Positions 7,354-16,399 are shown, counted from the first letter of the stretch. The stretch is DNA of 37,165 nucleotides from an uncultured Bacilli bacterium (GCA_947623935.1 CANQIE010000011.1:1-37165); one strand, 5' to 3'. Notes: generated by a model not told the origin, from the sequence alone. Translations and numbers: made by a program.

Positions 7354-8184
7354 CTATTGTATTGCACCACTACCTGACATATCTTCGGTCCAATAAGTTA
7401 CATTGTTAATCCAATCTCTTAATTCTTCACTACTGATGCGTACTTCACCTGGTTGTTCTTTTAAGGATTCTCTGGTTGGTACTGGTAAAAGTGTTGCATC
7501 ATACGTTCTTAGATACATCGTCTTTCTTAATAAGATATGATATTCTTCTGGAACGGCAAAGATCATCATCGCAGGTGTACGTTCTTCTTCAACATTATCG
7601 AAAACATTTTGTCCATTTCCATCAAGAACGGCTAAAACTTTTACATTTTCAATAAGTTTTCCAACCATAATGGTATCTTTTTGATTGGCTACATTTTCAT
7701 CTAAGTTATTGATGGCTTTTAAGTAGATATCAACATAGTTCCCAGGAATAATTTGGTTACCATAAGATAACGTCATATTCAAGGTCATATTGACAAGTAC
7801 ATAACCATCTGGATAATCTTCACGGATTAAAGAATCCGGTAAAGCCGATTTTTCTACGACCGCTCTTCTATAAAACAGGCTTCCTGCTGGAATCACAGAA
7901 TCGAAGTTACTATATTTGTTAACCACTTCACTTGCAGTTAGATAAATACTACTGTTTTGAACCATCGAACGAGGAATTTGCATCATACCAATCATATCCG
8001 ATGTGATTTGTGTCTTTGGATTAATGGTCACGGTAGCATAAGGTACTGAAATAGGCGTAATCGCTTGATTAACACGCATATTGTATCCAATATAAAGGAC
8101 TAATACGCCTAGAAGAACACCTACTACTGTAACGGTATTTCGATTTGATAAAAACTTTTTTATTCCTGTAATTAAGTTACTCAT
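7354..8184 (-). CDS. cpaB: CpaB/RcpC-like SAF-domain protein
   Basis: A 276-residue membrane-anchored protein with one N-terminal helix (about residues 17-36). A SAF domain follows (about 45-110: VPYATVTINPKTQITSDMI...IPRSMV), then the RcpC/CpaB beta-rich domain (about 120-240; GNYVDIYLKA). In diderms it stabilises the secretin. Here, in a monoderm, it would act between membrane and wall. It lies 15 bp upstream of tadA, and the start is supported by AAGGAAGGG. The family assignment rests on the SAF pattern and operon position. Confidence 0.85.
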   Translation of the reverse strand: MSNLITGIKKFLSNRNTVTVVGVLLGVLVLYIGYNMRVNQAITPISVPYATVTINPKTQITSDMIGMMQIPRSMVQNSSIYLTASEVVNKYSNFDSVIPAGSLFYRRAVVEKSALPDSLIREDYPDGYVLVNMTLNMTLSYGNQIIPGNYVDIYLKAINNLDENVANQKDTIMVGKLIENVKVLAVLDGNGQNVFDNVEEERTPAMMIFAVPEEYHILLRKTMYLRTYDATLLPVPTRESLKEQPGEVRISSEELRDWINNVTYWTEDMSGSGAIQ

Positions 8185-8201
8185 CTTTATCCCTTCCTTC
8201 C

Positions 8202-8642
8202 CTATTCTAGTTCATCTTGAATATCTTGTACTCTTCTGTCTTCTTCGTATTTGGTTTCAAGTATAGCATCGATTTGATTTTTAATTTGGAAACTTTCTCC
8301 TGCAAATACAACGGAAGTAGAAGATCCTACTTTAACACTCACTTTTGGAGGCGTCTCATTGATATCGTAAATACGAATGTCATAGTTACGATCATTATTA
8401 ACATTTTCAGCAAAGCGACGAACGAAACTTTCTACAAATTTTTCTTTGTCCATTCGAATTTCGCCACCCGATACTTGATAAAATCCATAATCGACAGCAT
8501 CGAGCATGGCTGCTTCCGTCGTATCCTTTAGTAAATAGTAATCCAGTTCGTTTCCTGAGGAGTAGTTTTGAATAATGTTGACCATTCCTAGGGTAAAAAC
8601 ACCTAGCAAAATGATTCCGGTTAATAAAATACCTTTACTCAT
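8202..8642 (-). CDS. Small single-span envelope protein of the Tad-like locus
   Basis: A 146-residue protein with an N-terminal helix (about residues 5-24) and an extracytoplasmic domain of about 120 residues rich in charged residues. The region after the helix (NELDYYLLKDTTEAAMLDAVDY) resembles the N-terminal alpha region of TadE/TadG-type pseudopilins (hydrophobic helix, then a helical segment with DAVD), but I do not recognise the family. Its start overlaps the stop of the 973-residue gene, so the two are translationally coupled. GAGGAGG serves as ribosome binding site. A minor pseudopilin role is an inference. Confidence 0.75.
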   Translation of the reverse strand: MSKGILLTGIILLGVFTLGMVNIIQNYSSGNELDYYLLKDTTEAAMLDAVDYGFYQVSGGEIRMDKEKFVESFVRRFAENVNNDRNYDIRIYDINETPPKVSVKVGSSTSVVFAGESFQIKNQIDAILETKYEEDRRVQDIQDELE

Positions 8643-11563
8643 TATTGATTTCCTCCTCTCATATCAACGTATTTACGTTCACATACATTTCCTTTTTGAT
8701 TGTTACATCCCACCATGCCTCGTTTTTTCAATTCCATATAGTAACTACTCGTTCCATTTAAATCGTAATCACTATTGGCTCCACCATTTAGGAACTTACT
8801 TTGACATACATTGATTCCTAATTTAGTATCATTATAACAATACATATCATAATCTAAGTATTCACCATTATGTTCACGATTGTATTGACGAATTGCATTG
8901 ATGTTTTGTTTGGTTAAGACAATTTCGTAATCAAGTTCATCAGATGGATCATTTTCTTGATTACTTGTTTCATAAATCGTGTTCCCCTTTTGAATGATTT
9001 CTAATCTCGTTTCATCTGGCATGATGTTATAACGTAAGCTATTTGCTGACGTCGTCCAGTTCCATCTTGGGTTACGTCCAATTTCTTGTTGTTCTTCTAA
9101 GAATGGTTGATTTAAGTTAATAGGACGATAAATATAACTTAATCCACAAGTATTGATACAGTTTTGTTCATTTGGTCCACAAGCGGTACATCCTGGATCT
9201 AAGTAAATACCCGTATTATCTTTAATTCCATAAAAGCAATGTAAATCAATGTTGGACCATTGTCCCCAAGAGCCAAGATTAGCAAAATTGAAATAAATAT
9301 TTTGAGAAATCCCTTGCTCTTCAAAATCTCCATTGATAAGAGCATCTTTATTATCCCAACCAATTACACTAGGCCAACGTTCCAATAAATTTACGCCTTT
9401 TGCATTGATATTGGTGTAGAATTTATTTCCTCCATCGTAATAATATTTAGCCAAATCTGGATTGCCAACAAATTGTTTTTTACCATATCGAATATCTCCT
9501 ACATCAACTTGTGATACATAAGCTTGGTCTAGATTTAAAGTGTATTCTCTTTCTGATGTATATTTAGTAATCGTAAATGATCTAGATTTACCTCCACTTG
9601 ATCCACCAATAGTATAAGAATAAGAGCCTGCTTCTTCTAAACTATACTCTAAGTTATTATTTTCAGGATAAGTCTTTTTATCTACTTTCACTTCTTTATC
9701 CGTAGCGTTCTTATAGGTAATTACATTTTGAGTATGTGAATCAACAATAGCGGCTGTAAAGACTTCTTTTCCAATAGATCCTCCAGTATATTGTTTAATG
9801 GCTTCTTGTACTTTCAAATATTCATTATAACTGTCATCAACTTCTTTATTATAATCTGCCACCGGGTCCATTGAACAATCAGGTCCACTAACCCTAACTT
9901 CATAACATGCAGTTCCATTGCAGCCAGTTATATAGCTAAAGTCAACGCCATGATCAGTAACACAAATCTCATTCTCGCAAGTCCAAGTAATAACGTTACA
10001 AGAGGTTATAGGGTTCCCTTTAGGAGTAGTACCACAGTTTTCACTCAAATAAGTTTTAGCAGAAACATTGCCTAAAATGGTTGTATTGTTTTTGTCTAGA
10101 TAAGTAGTCGTACGATATAAATCTATACTTATATTATTAGCGCTAGAAATAGCGTCAGAATTTATTTGATTTTGATAAATAGAAGCATAGCATTGATCGA
10201 TACAACTCTGCGAATAAGCTCCGTTATCACAAGAAGCTACACAGCGATCAAATAATTCATTTGGTCCTGCACATGGCTCTCCGCTGTGATCAAATGGTCC
10301 TCCATAGCATTCTACTCCATATTTACATAGAGAAAGCATTTTTGGTCTTTTTCGTTCAACCGGTTCGCAAGTACGGGTCATTGTAATAACTGGTGTATAA
10401 CTGAATCCTTCTCCAGCTCTTAAGGCTTTTGGTTCCTCATAAGTAATAACCAATTTTTCCGTACATCGAGCACCCCAATAGGAACCTCCAACACCTTCCA
10501 GAAAATGTGTATATTCTTGTGCAGATTCATGATAACTAGATCCTTCTTTAGTATTTATATTAGAGTTGTACTCATCACCAAAGTAACACTGTAGACTATC
10601 TGTTACAGGGGTTTTAGAGGATAGACCATCAATAAGTTTTCCAGCCCTATCAATATCTTCTTGTATAACAGCATCTGTATAATCTTTAATCAATGAATAG
10701 TCTATTTTTTCGTCAAAGCATTCATTGACATATTGTTCAGCAATACTTTTATTAACATTATTTTTAATAGAACTGGCAAAATCAGAGCATATTTTTCTTT
10801 CACGAATTGGATTAGGTACCCATGAACTAGCAACTCCTGTAATATAACCTACATAGGCACCGTCACATGGATTATCAGAACCACCATCAAAATAAAAAGC
10901 TACAGCATACTGAGCACCAGGATTTGCATAAAAAGAGAATGTTCCGTTACTTCCTGAAAGCCAATGATTATCTTCTACTTTCAGCCCATAAGAAGTGCAC
11001 TCATTTCCTTGGTAACTTAAACATACTTCTGAATAGATCATATTTCCCTTGCTTGATTTTTCTCCATTAGCAAGCCCAACACGATATCCTTTGGCATCTG
11101 TAATAGTGATTTTCCATTGGTTAAGTTTAGGATCCCAATTCTGATGAAAATGTTCTTGCGAATTTAAGTCATCGACCGAAACCAAATTATCAAAATCGTG
11201 TTTCAAAGGACATATTGCAGAAAGATACTCACTTGCTCCTATTGCACCAGAAGTAATTATACAACTTTTTCCCATAGCATTTTTTTTAAATTGCGTTGAT
11301 CCTGTTTGACAAGAGTTTGTCGAACGATCAAATAAACAATTATTTTCAAGGTCGATTGAGGTAACCGAGGCAGGGTTAACATCTTCTCCTATATCGTATA
11401 GTTGATACATACTTCCTGATACACAAATGATCTTATCACTTTCCGTACTGTAAAATATTTGTCCTGAATCATCCTTTGTTTCACCTAAAACATTAAACGG
11501 AAAGACTAAAACTAATAGAAAAAAAAGTAACAGGATATGCGAATATTTTGTTATTTTATTCAT
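8642..11563 (-). CDS. Large Cys-rich secreted protein of the Tad-like locus
   Basis: A 973-residue exported protein with a Sec signal peptide (about residues 1-27, hydrophobic LLLFFLLVLVFPF, probable cleavage after VLG). I count about 36 Cys residues across the mature part, many in closely spaced pairs (for example CVASCDNG, CTACGPNEQNC), pointing to extensive disulfides. Asn/Tyr/Gly-rich segments suggest a beta-rich surface protein. No LPxTG or NPxTx sorting motif, C-terminal helix or known adhesin repeat was found. It lies between sortase B and the small envelope protein, with AGGAGG before the start. It could be the tip adhesin or an exported effector of the machine. Both roles are inferences from position, size and Cys content. 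Confidence 0.85.
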   Translation of the reverse strand: MNKITKYSHILLLFFLLVLVFPFNVLGETKDDSGQIFYSTESDKIICVSGSMYQLYDIGEDVNPASVTSIDLENNCLFDRSTNSCQTGSTQFKKNAMGKSCIITSGAIGASEYLSAICPLKHDFDNLVSVDDLNSQEHFHQNWDPKLNQWKITITDAKGYRVGLANGEKSSKGNMIYSEVCLSYQGNECTSYGLKVEDNHWLSGSNGTFSFYANPGAQYAVAFYFDGGSDNPCDGAYVGYITGVASSWVPNPIRERKICSDFASSIKNNVNKSIAEQYVNECFDEKIDYSLIKDYTDAVIQEDIDRAGKLIDGLSSKTPVTDSLQCYFGDEYNSNINTKEGSSYHESAQEYTHFLEGVGGSYWGARCTEKLVITYEEPKALRAGEGFSYTPVITMTRTCEPVERKRPKMLSLCKYGVECYGGPFDHSGEPCAGPNELFDRCVASCDNGAYSQSCIDQCYASIYQNQINSDAISSANNISIDLYRTTTYLDKNNTTILGNVSAKTYLSENCGTTPKGNPITSCNVITWTCENEICVTDHGVDFSYITGCNGTACYEVRVSGPDCSMDPVADYNKEVDDSYNEYLKVQEAIKQYTGGSIGKEVFTAAIVDSHTQNVITYKNATDKEVKVDKKTYPENNNLEYSLEEAGSYSYTIGGSSGGKSRSFTITKYTSEREYTLNLDQAYVSQVDVGDIRYGKKQFVGNPDLAKYYYDGGNKFYTNINAKGVNLLERWPSVIGWDNKDALINGDFEEQGISQNIYFNFANLGSWGQWSNIDLHCFYGIKDNTGIYLDPGCTACGPNEQNCINTCGLSYIYRPINLNQPFLEEQQEIGRNPRWNWTTSANSLRYNIMPDETRLEIIQKGNTIYETSNQENDPSDELDYEIVLTKQNINAIRQYNREHNGEYLDYDMYCYNDTKLGINVCQSKFLNGGANSDYDLNGTSSYYMELKKRGMVGCNNQKGNVCERKYVDMRGGNQ

Positions 11564-11580
11564 TATAGAGACCTCCTATC

Positions 11581-12330
11581 TTACTTGATTATATCATAGT
11601 TTGCTGTTTTTTCAACCTTGTAACCATCAATTTTTTCATTTTCGCGTATCTTTCGTGCATCCACTCTAAATTGTTTTTTACCGTTTAAACCAAAAAACCT
11701 CGTGCATGTAATTAAGGAAAGTAATTCATCGTTTTCATCAACCGATACACTATAGTTATACAAACTGTTTTCCTTAGCGTTTCTAATGTATTCTAAAGTT
11801 TCGCTAGAAGACTCAGTAACTTTTCCTTTTTCTTCATCTCCTACAAACCCTATTGCATAAATAAGATAAATATCATCTTGATTATCATGTGAATATTGTA
11901 TATATAAATTATTTTTAGCAAAGTCTTCATAAACAAATGACATTAAGGATTCAAAGCGTATTAAAGAATCATCGTTTATTAATGGTTGATTTGATATATT
12001 TCTGATATTGTGTCCATATATTACTAAACGATTTTCCCCTTCGGCAGGGCGATGTTCTACCCAAGTATAGTCGGTATCACCTTTCATAGCCTGCCATGAT
12101 TCATAAATAACTGGATAGTCAATATTGGTTCCTTGAACACGAATCCATCCAACAGCTGGAGCATTTTCCACCATAGTATTTTTTATTTGTGAAGAGCGAG
12201 GCTCTATATTAAAAGGAGTAAAAGAAACTTCTTTTTTTCCAAACGTTCCCCAAATCATCATGAAAACTAGAATAGCAGCAAAAACAACAAGTGCGTAACC
12301 ATAAATTTTAAAATTATTTTTTTTCTTCAT
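11581..12330 (-). CDS. srtB: Class B sortase
   Basis: Membrane-bound Cys transpeptidase of 249 residues. The start is placed at the ATG at 12330, which has AGAGGTG just upstream; the longer ORF start at 12357 has no ribosome binding site. An N-terminal anchor helix (about residues 10-28) is followed by the sortase fold. Catalytic residues are His107 (VIYGHN), Cys209 (LLSLITC) and Arg222 (KQFRVD). Sortase B enzymes attach or polymerise surface proteins with NPxTx-like signals, but no such substrate was found in the window. It sits between the 617-residue and the 973-residue exoprotein genes, so its target may be in the pilus locus or elsewhere. Confidence 0.92.
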   Translation of the reverse strand: MKKKNNFKIYGYALVVFAAILVFMMIWGTFGKKEVSFTPFNIEPRSSQIKNTMVENAPAVGWIRVQGTNIDYPVIYESWQAMKGDTDYTWVEHRPAEGENRLVIYGHNIRNISNQPLINDDSLIRFESLMSFVYEDFAKNNLYIQYSHDNQDDIYLIYAIGFVGDEEKGKVTESSSETLEYIRNAKENSLYNYSVSVDENDELLSLITCTRFFGLNGKKQFRVDARKIRENEKIDGYKVEKTANYDIIK

Positions 12331-12372
12331 TTTTTCACCTCTTATTAGAAAATACACTTTTTTAATACATTT

Positions 12373-14226
12373 TTATTGTTTTATAAAATAAGGATCCCAA
12401 AAAGTTCCTTTTCCCCCTGCCAAACGTGCATCCTTATTTATAAAAGCAACTATCTTAAAAGAATTCAAAGGAAAAATCTCTCCTAGTACATTGAAGGTAT
12501 GTCCATTGGTTGTATTTGTCATTAAGAAATAACCGTTTTGATTTACAACATCCATCAAATAATAATTAGTTCCTATCAGCATATTATTACTATTGACCCC
12601 TGAAAACAAATCATAACTATTAGGAATAGCAAAAGTAGCATGGAAAGTATCGGTAGTACATTCATTATATTTCTTAGTATCATCAAAGTAAGAACGGGTA
12701 AATTCATGTTCTATCAAAAGATCATCATTTAAATAATTTCCAATTTCATAATTTAATTTGTAACCAAGATTACCTTCTTTCGTAGGATCAAACAGCAAGA
12801 TTTCATCCATCTTATCATAGCCTGCTTTTAACTCTAACGCAGTAGTACTATTTTTAATTGTTCCTGCACTGATGACCTTAATGTTTTTCTCTTCATCAAA
12901 ACCGATGATTCGGAAGTATTGTCCAGAGTAATTAAGATATTCCCCAATATAGCGATCCGATAATTTATCATTATCTTTTCCGTAAGTATAATCGTTTAAT
13001 TTATAAGGATCACTTGCTGTACCGTTGCCATCAATAACAAAACTGTTTTCTGTCTTTAGGTTAATTACCGGTCTAACTCCCCCTAGTTCTTGATTATCAC
13101 GCATAATAACACGTTCCTTTGATGAAGGATAAAATAAATATCCACTCTCTTCATTTTTATGATCTAATAGCCAGAAAGAAGTGTTAACACTAAAATAAGT
13201 TCTATTATTTGAATCATAGGTATCTAAAAATTCTTTGACAGAGAGTAAGCCAACAGGTAAACCATTAGAATAAGTTTCGCATGTCTGATTTATTTTAGAA
13301 AGATTCTCCAGTGGGGATTCACACCATGTACTTTGCTGACTAATGTACGTATCTGCATTATGAAGCAAAGAATAAAAATAATCATTTAGCCAATGAGCAA
13401 TATTTGATTGTTCAAAACTTTCTCCATCTTGACGGTATATTAAATTAGCAGCATTATCATCTAAAATCAATTTTAGTGTTCCATCTTCATTAACTTTGAC
13501 AATTCGCCAAAGCATTCCGGAAAAAAGAAGATAATTAGAAGCATTGGCTCCTTTATAGATATTGGATGAGTCCGTTTGAGCAATCACTTCATCTTTGATA
13601 TTACGAATAACTTGAACTTCTCTTGTTACATCGCTTCGATTATGCATTTTATCATAAGCAGTATAACGAACAGTATAAGAACCTATTTTTTTAGTATTAA
13701 CATTCGAAGTATCACTGAGAACTTCTTCTACCGGTAATTCTTGGTCAACATCGTCAAAAACTTTTTCTATTCCAGGGTCTTGATATTCACCTCCCACCGT
13801 TACATAATAAGGATTATCTCCATTCAAGGTAATTGTAGGTCCCTCATGATCCACGTTAGATTGATATTTTCCACAGGATAAGTAAGTGTAGTAACGATAC
13901 TCTTCTCCTTCTTTAAATACCCTCACCCATGAATCAAGTGAACAAATGTCATTTTCTTTAGGAATCATTAACTTCTCGATCCGTTCTAAATCGTTTAATT
14001 CCTTTAAAGTAACCGAGGTCATTTCGCCTTCCTTTTTAGGAAGTCTCGAGGGATACTGAAAGTAGTAATATTCAGCCGCTTCTTGGAACTTCTTTTCTTC
14101 TTGTCTAAAAAGGAAATATCCTTCAACAAAAAGAGTATAAACCAAATACAAAAGAAGAAGACTTGCACCTAAAATGGCTAGAATTAAAGCTAATCTTTTT
14201 TTCTTTTTAACTTCCACTGGTTGCAT
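12373..14226 (-). CDS. Membrane-anchored Ig-like / DUF6273-like surface protein
   Basis: A 617-residue protein. The second ATG (14226) is chosen because AAGGAGG lies 8 nt before it but only 2 nt before the first. One helix (about residues 11-35) anchors an extracellular part. This begins with the YYY...LP...C...YLSCG module shared with the 364-residue DUF6273-like protein. Next comes a DUF5011-like Ig domain (PTITLNGDNPYYVTVGGEYQDPG...KIGSYTVRYTAYD, about residues 130-210). Two DUF6273-like units follow (WRIVKV...GVRPVINL; FRIIGF...FKIVAFI), each ending in GxGTxxDPY. It overlaps the upstream gene by 20 bp. It is probably a wall-spanning structural or adhesive protein, and the exact role is unknown. 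Confidence 0.82.
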   Translation of the reverse strand: MQPVEVKKKKRLALILAILGASLLLLYLVYTLFVEGYFLFRQEEKKFQEAAEYYYFQYPSRLPKKEGEMTSVTLKELNDLERIEKLMIPKENDICSLDSWVRVFKEGEEYRYYTYLSCGKYQSNVDHEGPTITLNGDNPYYVTVGGEYQDPGIEKVFDDVDQELPVEEVLSDTSNVNTKKIGSYTVRYTAYDKMHNRSDVTREVQVIRNIKDEVIAQTDSSNIYKGANASNYLLFSGMLWRIVKVNEDGTLKLILDDNAANLIYRQDGESFEQSNIAHWLNDYFYSLLHNADTYISQQSTWCESPLENLSKINQTCETYSNGLPVGLLSVKEFLDTYDSNNRTYFSVNTSFWLLDHKNEESGYLFYPSSKERVIMRDNQELGGVRPVINLKTENSFVIDGNGTASDPYKLNDYTYGKDNDKLSDRYIGEYLNYSGQYFRIIGFDEEKNIKVISAGTIKNSTTALELKAGYDKMDEILLFDPTKEGNLGYKLNYEIGNYLNDDLLIEHEFTRSYFDDTKKYNECTTDTFHATFAIPNSYDLFSGVNSNNMLIGTNYYLMDVVNQNGYFLMTNTTNGHTFNVLGEIFPLNSFKIVAFINKDARLAGGKGTFWDPYFIKQ

Positions 14227-15805
14227 TTTCATTTCCTCCTTTTAAATAATATTCATACGTTCTATCACGAACAACAAACTTAAACGCCACATCGGTTGCA
14301 TTCATAACTTCTTTAGGTACTAACAAGTAAACGTATTTCCCTTTCCAATCCCTCGATAGCGGTAAAGAAAGGGTTGCTTCTTTTTGTACCTGATCGATGG
14401 TATACCTAAGTTTTGCTTGTTTTGCTAAGAAACCGCTTAAGGCTAACCCTGTTGTATCTTCACTAAAATTAAGTCGTAAGATGCTTTTATTTCCGCTATA
14501 GTTTGAAGCCTTCATTTTACCCTCATAAACTTTGCAATCCCATACATAACAGCTGGTGTATAAGTAAGGAGTTTCTTCCATTACTTGATAATTGTAAAAA
14601 GCAAGCGTTTTTTTAGTCGTATCGTAGAACTCTAAATCCATCGATGTATTGAGGTAAGCTAAAGAGGTTTCAGTAGAAGAAGAAAGATCCGTTAAATCAG
14701 TATGAATAAGGCGAAGTTTTAAATCATTTGATCCTCTTATCTCTTGATAGTAAAGCGTATACTTAGAACCAAAATCGATGGGTTTTATTTCATAGATTAA
14801 CAACATGGAATTGGTAACACCTGGAGCAAGAGTTTGATTTTGATAGCCTTTTCCTAAATCCGTAAAATATTGGTCATGACTTTGAATAGGTACATAGTAA
14901 TTATGGTTTGCTGTAATGATAAATTTTTTAGTATCCATTGTAAGATTTTGATTGGTTATATTTTTTACAGATAAATCGAGAATAATGTATTTTCTTCCTT
15001 CTTGATTAATCACATTTCCCGCATAGTCCTTATTGGTAAGATACATTTTATTAATCTTTAATTCATAAGAATTGGCACGAAAAGTTTGTCCCATCTTATA
15101 AGTTCTATTCTCCACAAAAATCTGTTGGTATAGAAAGTAACTCCCCCCTAAGAAAAGAACTGAGACAATCGTAAGGCAAATACCTTGATGTTCTTGAATA
15201 ACGTATTTGACTCGACGGAACCGGTTTTTAACTATTCTTTTAACTTGATAAGGGTCCAGTCCTACCGACACTTCGACTTCTTCTCTATCTTCTTCATTAA
15301 TATCTAAGTACTCTTCGTCTTCTCTAAATCCAAACTTTTTTAAATCGAGTCCTAAGAAACGAATCAGCAAAATTACTAAAATCGCATATTGTGGAATACT
15401 CACAATAAACAAGAAATCTCGTATTAGTAATGTTTGTTGTAAATTAATTGCATCGAATCCAATATGGTCAAAATAAGATCCTGCATAAATAAACGTGATC
15501 ATTACAAGGAAATATTCTAATAAGATAAGTCCATAGACCACGACTGGTTTCTTTTTATAATAAAGTAAGAAAATTAAAATAAGACAAATGGCGAAAATGG
15601 CTACAATACAAGCAAAAAACAAAAAAGAAGTATATTCAGACATCGGAGTAGCAATCGGGTTATAGTATTTTGTATCCAAATAATTCCTTACCATATCTTG
15701 GAAGGCTAAATTTCGAAAAAGCACATAAGTAGAAAGAAGGAATAGAAGAAAATTGATTTTTTGGAAATGCTTTATTAGAAAAGCATAGGGTTTTCTAAAA
15801 ATCAT
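14207..15805 (-). CDS. Multi-span membrane protein with DUF4352-like domain
   Basis: A 532-residue protein and the first gene of the Tad-like operon. Four hydrophobic helices lie in the first 155 residues, followed by a charged cytoplasmic loop with acidic residues (about 160-195). A fifth helix (about 207-228) leads to an extracellular beta domain resembling DUF4352 (GQTFRANSYELKINKM...KYIILDLSVKN, about 240-330). A further beta-rich domain extends to the C-terminus. AGGAGG lies 10 nt before the start. The overlap with the next gene implies coupled translation. The function is unknown; it may be a membrane scaffold or sensor of the machine. No enzyme motif is visible. Confidence 0.82.
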   Translation of the reverse strand: MIFRKPYAFLIKHFQKINFLLFLLSTYVLFRNLAFQDMVRNYLDTKYYNPIATPMSEYTSFLFFACIVAIFAICLILIFLLYYKKKPVVVYGLILLEYFLVMITFIYAGSYFDHIGFDAINLQQTLLIRDFLFIVSIPQYAILVILLIRFLGLDLKKFGFREDEEYLDINEEDREEVEVSVGLDPYQVKRIVKNRFRRVKYVIQEHQGICLTIVSVLFLGGSYFLYQQIFVENRTYKMGQTFRANSYELKINKMYLTNKDYAGNVINQEGRKYIILDLSVKNITNQNLTMDTKKFIITANHNYYVPIQSHDQYFTDLGKGYQNQTLAPGVTNSMLLIYEIKPIDFGSKYTLYYQEIRGSNDLKLRLIHTDLTDLSSSTETSLAYLNTSMDLEFYDTTKKTLAFYNYQVMEETPYLYTSCYVWDCKVYEGKMKASNYSGNKSILRLNFSEDTTGLALSGFLAKQAKLRYTIDQVQKEATLSLPLSRDWKGKYVYLLVPKEVMNATDVAFKFVVRDRTYEYYLKGGNENATSGS

Positions 15806-15888
15806 ACACTGCTACCCTCCTATTCTAGATACTATAATAAGTATAACGCAAATGGTATAAAAAAGAAAGGTTTTTTTATGAAAGAGAT

Positions 15889-15917
15889 TTGCCAATTTCT
15901 TTAATCGATGCTATAAT
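15889..15917 (+). promoter_or_regulatory. Sigma-A promoter of the thioredoxin-like gene
   Basis: TTGCCA (15889-15894) and TATAAT (15912-15917) have a 17-bp spacer, followed by AAGGAGG at 15928. The opposite strand must carry the main promoter of the Tad-like operon. There I see only weak -10-like sequences (TATACT, TATAGT at about 15830-15845) with no convincing -35. Confidence 0.8.
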
Positions 15918-15941
15918 GACTTTAGTCAAGGAGGAAAAACA

Positions 15942-16358
15942 ATGAAAAAGATATTTGCTTGTATTACGATACTTCTTGCAAGTCTTTGTCTTACCGGATG
16001 TGGTGGAAGTAAATACATTCAAGAAATAGACTTAAAAACATTGAATGAAAAAGTAGAAAATAAGGAGTCTTTTGTGTTAGAAGTCATGCGTACTTCTTGC
16101 TCCGCTTGTCAAGATTTTGCTCCCAAATTAGAAGAGGTTACTTCGAATTATGAAGTAACGGTTTACCAAATTAATACGGAGCATCTTTCCGAAGAAGATT
16201 TTAATGCTTTTAAAGACGCTTATAGTGTAAGTTCTACTCCTACTATTGTCTTCTTTACGGAAGGACAAGAATTGACGGTAGGTACCCGTATTGTTGGAAG
16301 TGTTAGCAAAGACAAACTTATTTCACAATTAAAATTCATGGGTTATATCCAAGAATAA
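15942..16358 (+). CDS. Thioredoxin-like lipoprotein
   Basis: A 138-residue lipoprotein with lipobox LTGC (Cys20) and a thioredoxin fold. The redox motif CSAC is at residues 53-56 and the cis-Pro loop STPTIVFF is near residue 100. The fold is anchored on the outer face of the membrane and would act as a thiol-disulfide oxidase, reductase or isomerase. It is transcribed divergently from the Tad-like operon, whose products are unusually Cys-rich. A role in their disulfide formation or repair is therefore plausible but inferred. A strong promoter, a good ribosome binding site and a terminator make it a single-gene unit. Confidence 0.85.
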   Translation: MKKIFACITILLASLCLTGCGGSKYIQEIDLKTLNEKVENKESFVLEVMRTSCSACQDFAPKLEEVTSNYEVTVYQINTEHLSEEDFNAFKDAYSVSSTPTIVFFTEGQELTVGTRIVGSVSKDKLISQLKFMGYIQE

Positions 16359-16368
16359 AGTAAAGAAA

Positions 16369-16399
16369 AGCCTCTAGAAATCCTAGAGGTTTTAGTTTG
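16369..16399 (+). terminator. Terminator shared by convergent genes
   Basis: A CCTCTAG/CTAGAGG stem with a 5-nt loop is followed by a T-rich run on the plus strand, and a weaker T-rich run on the minus strand. It lies between the thioredoxin-like and Nudix genes, which converge. Confidence 0.8.
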
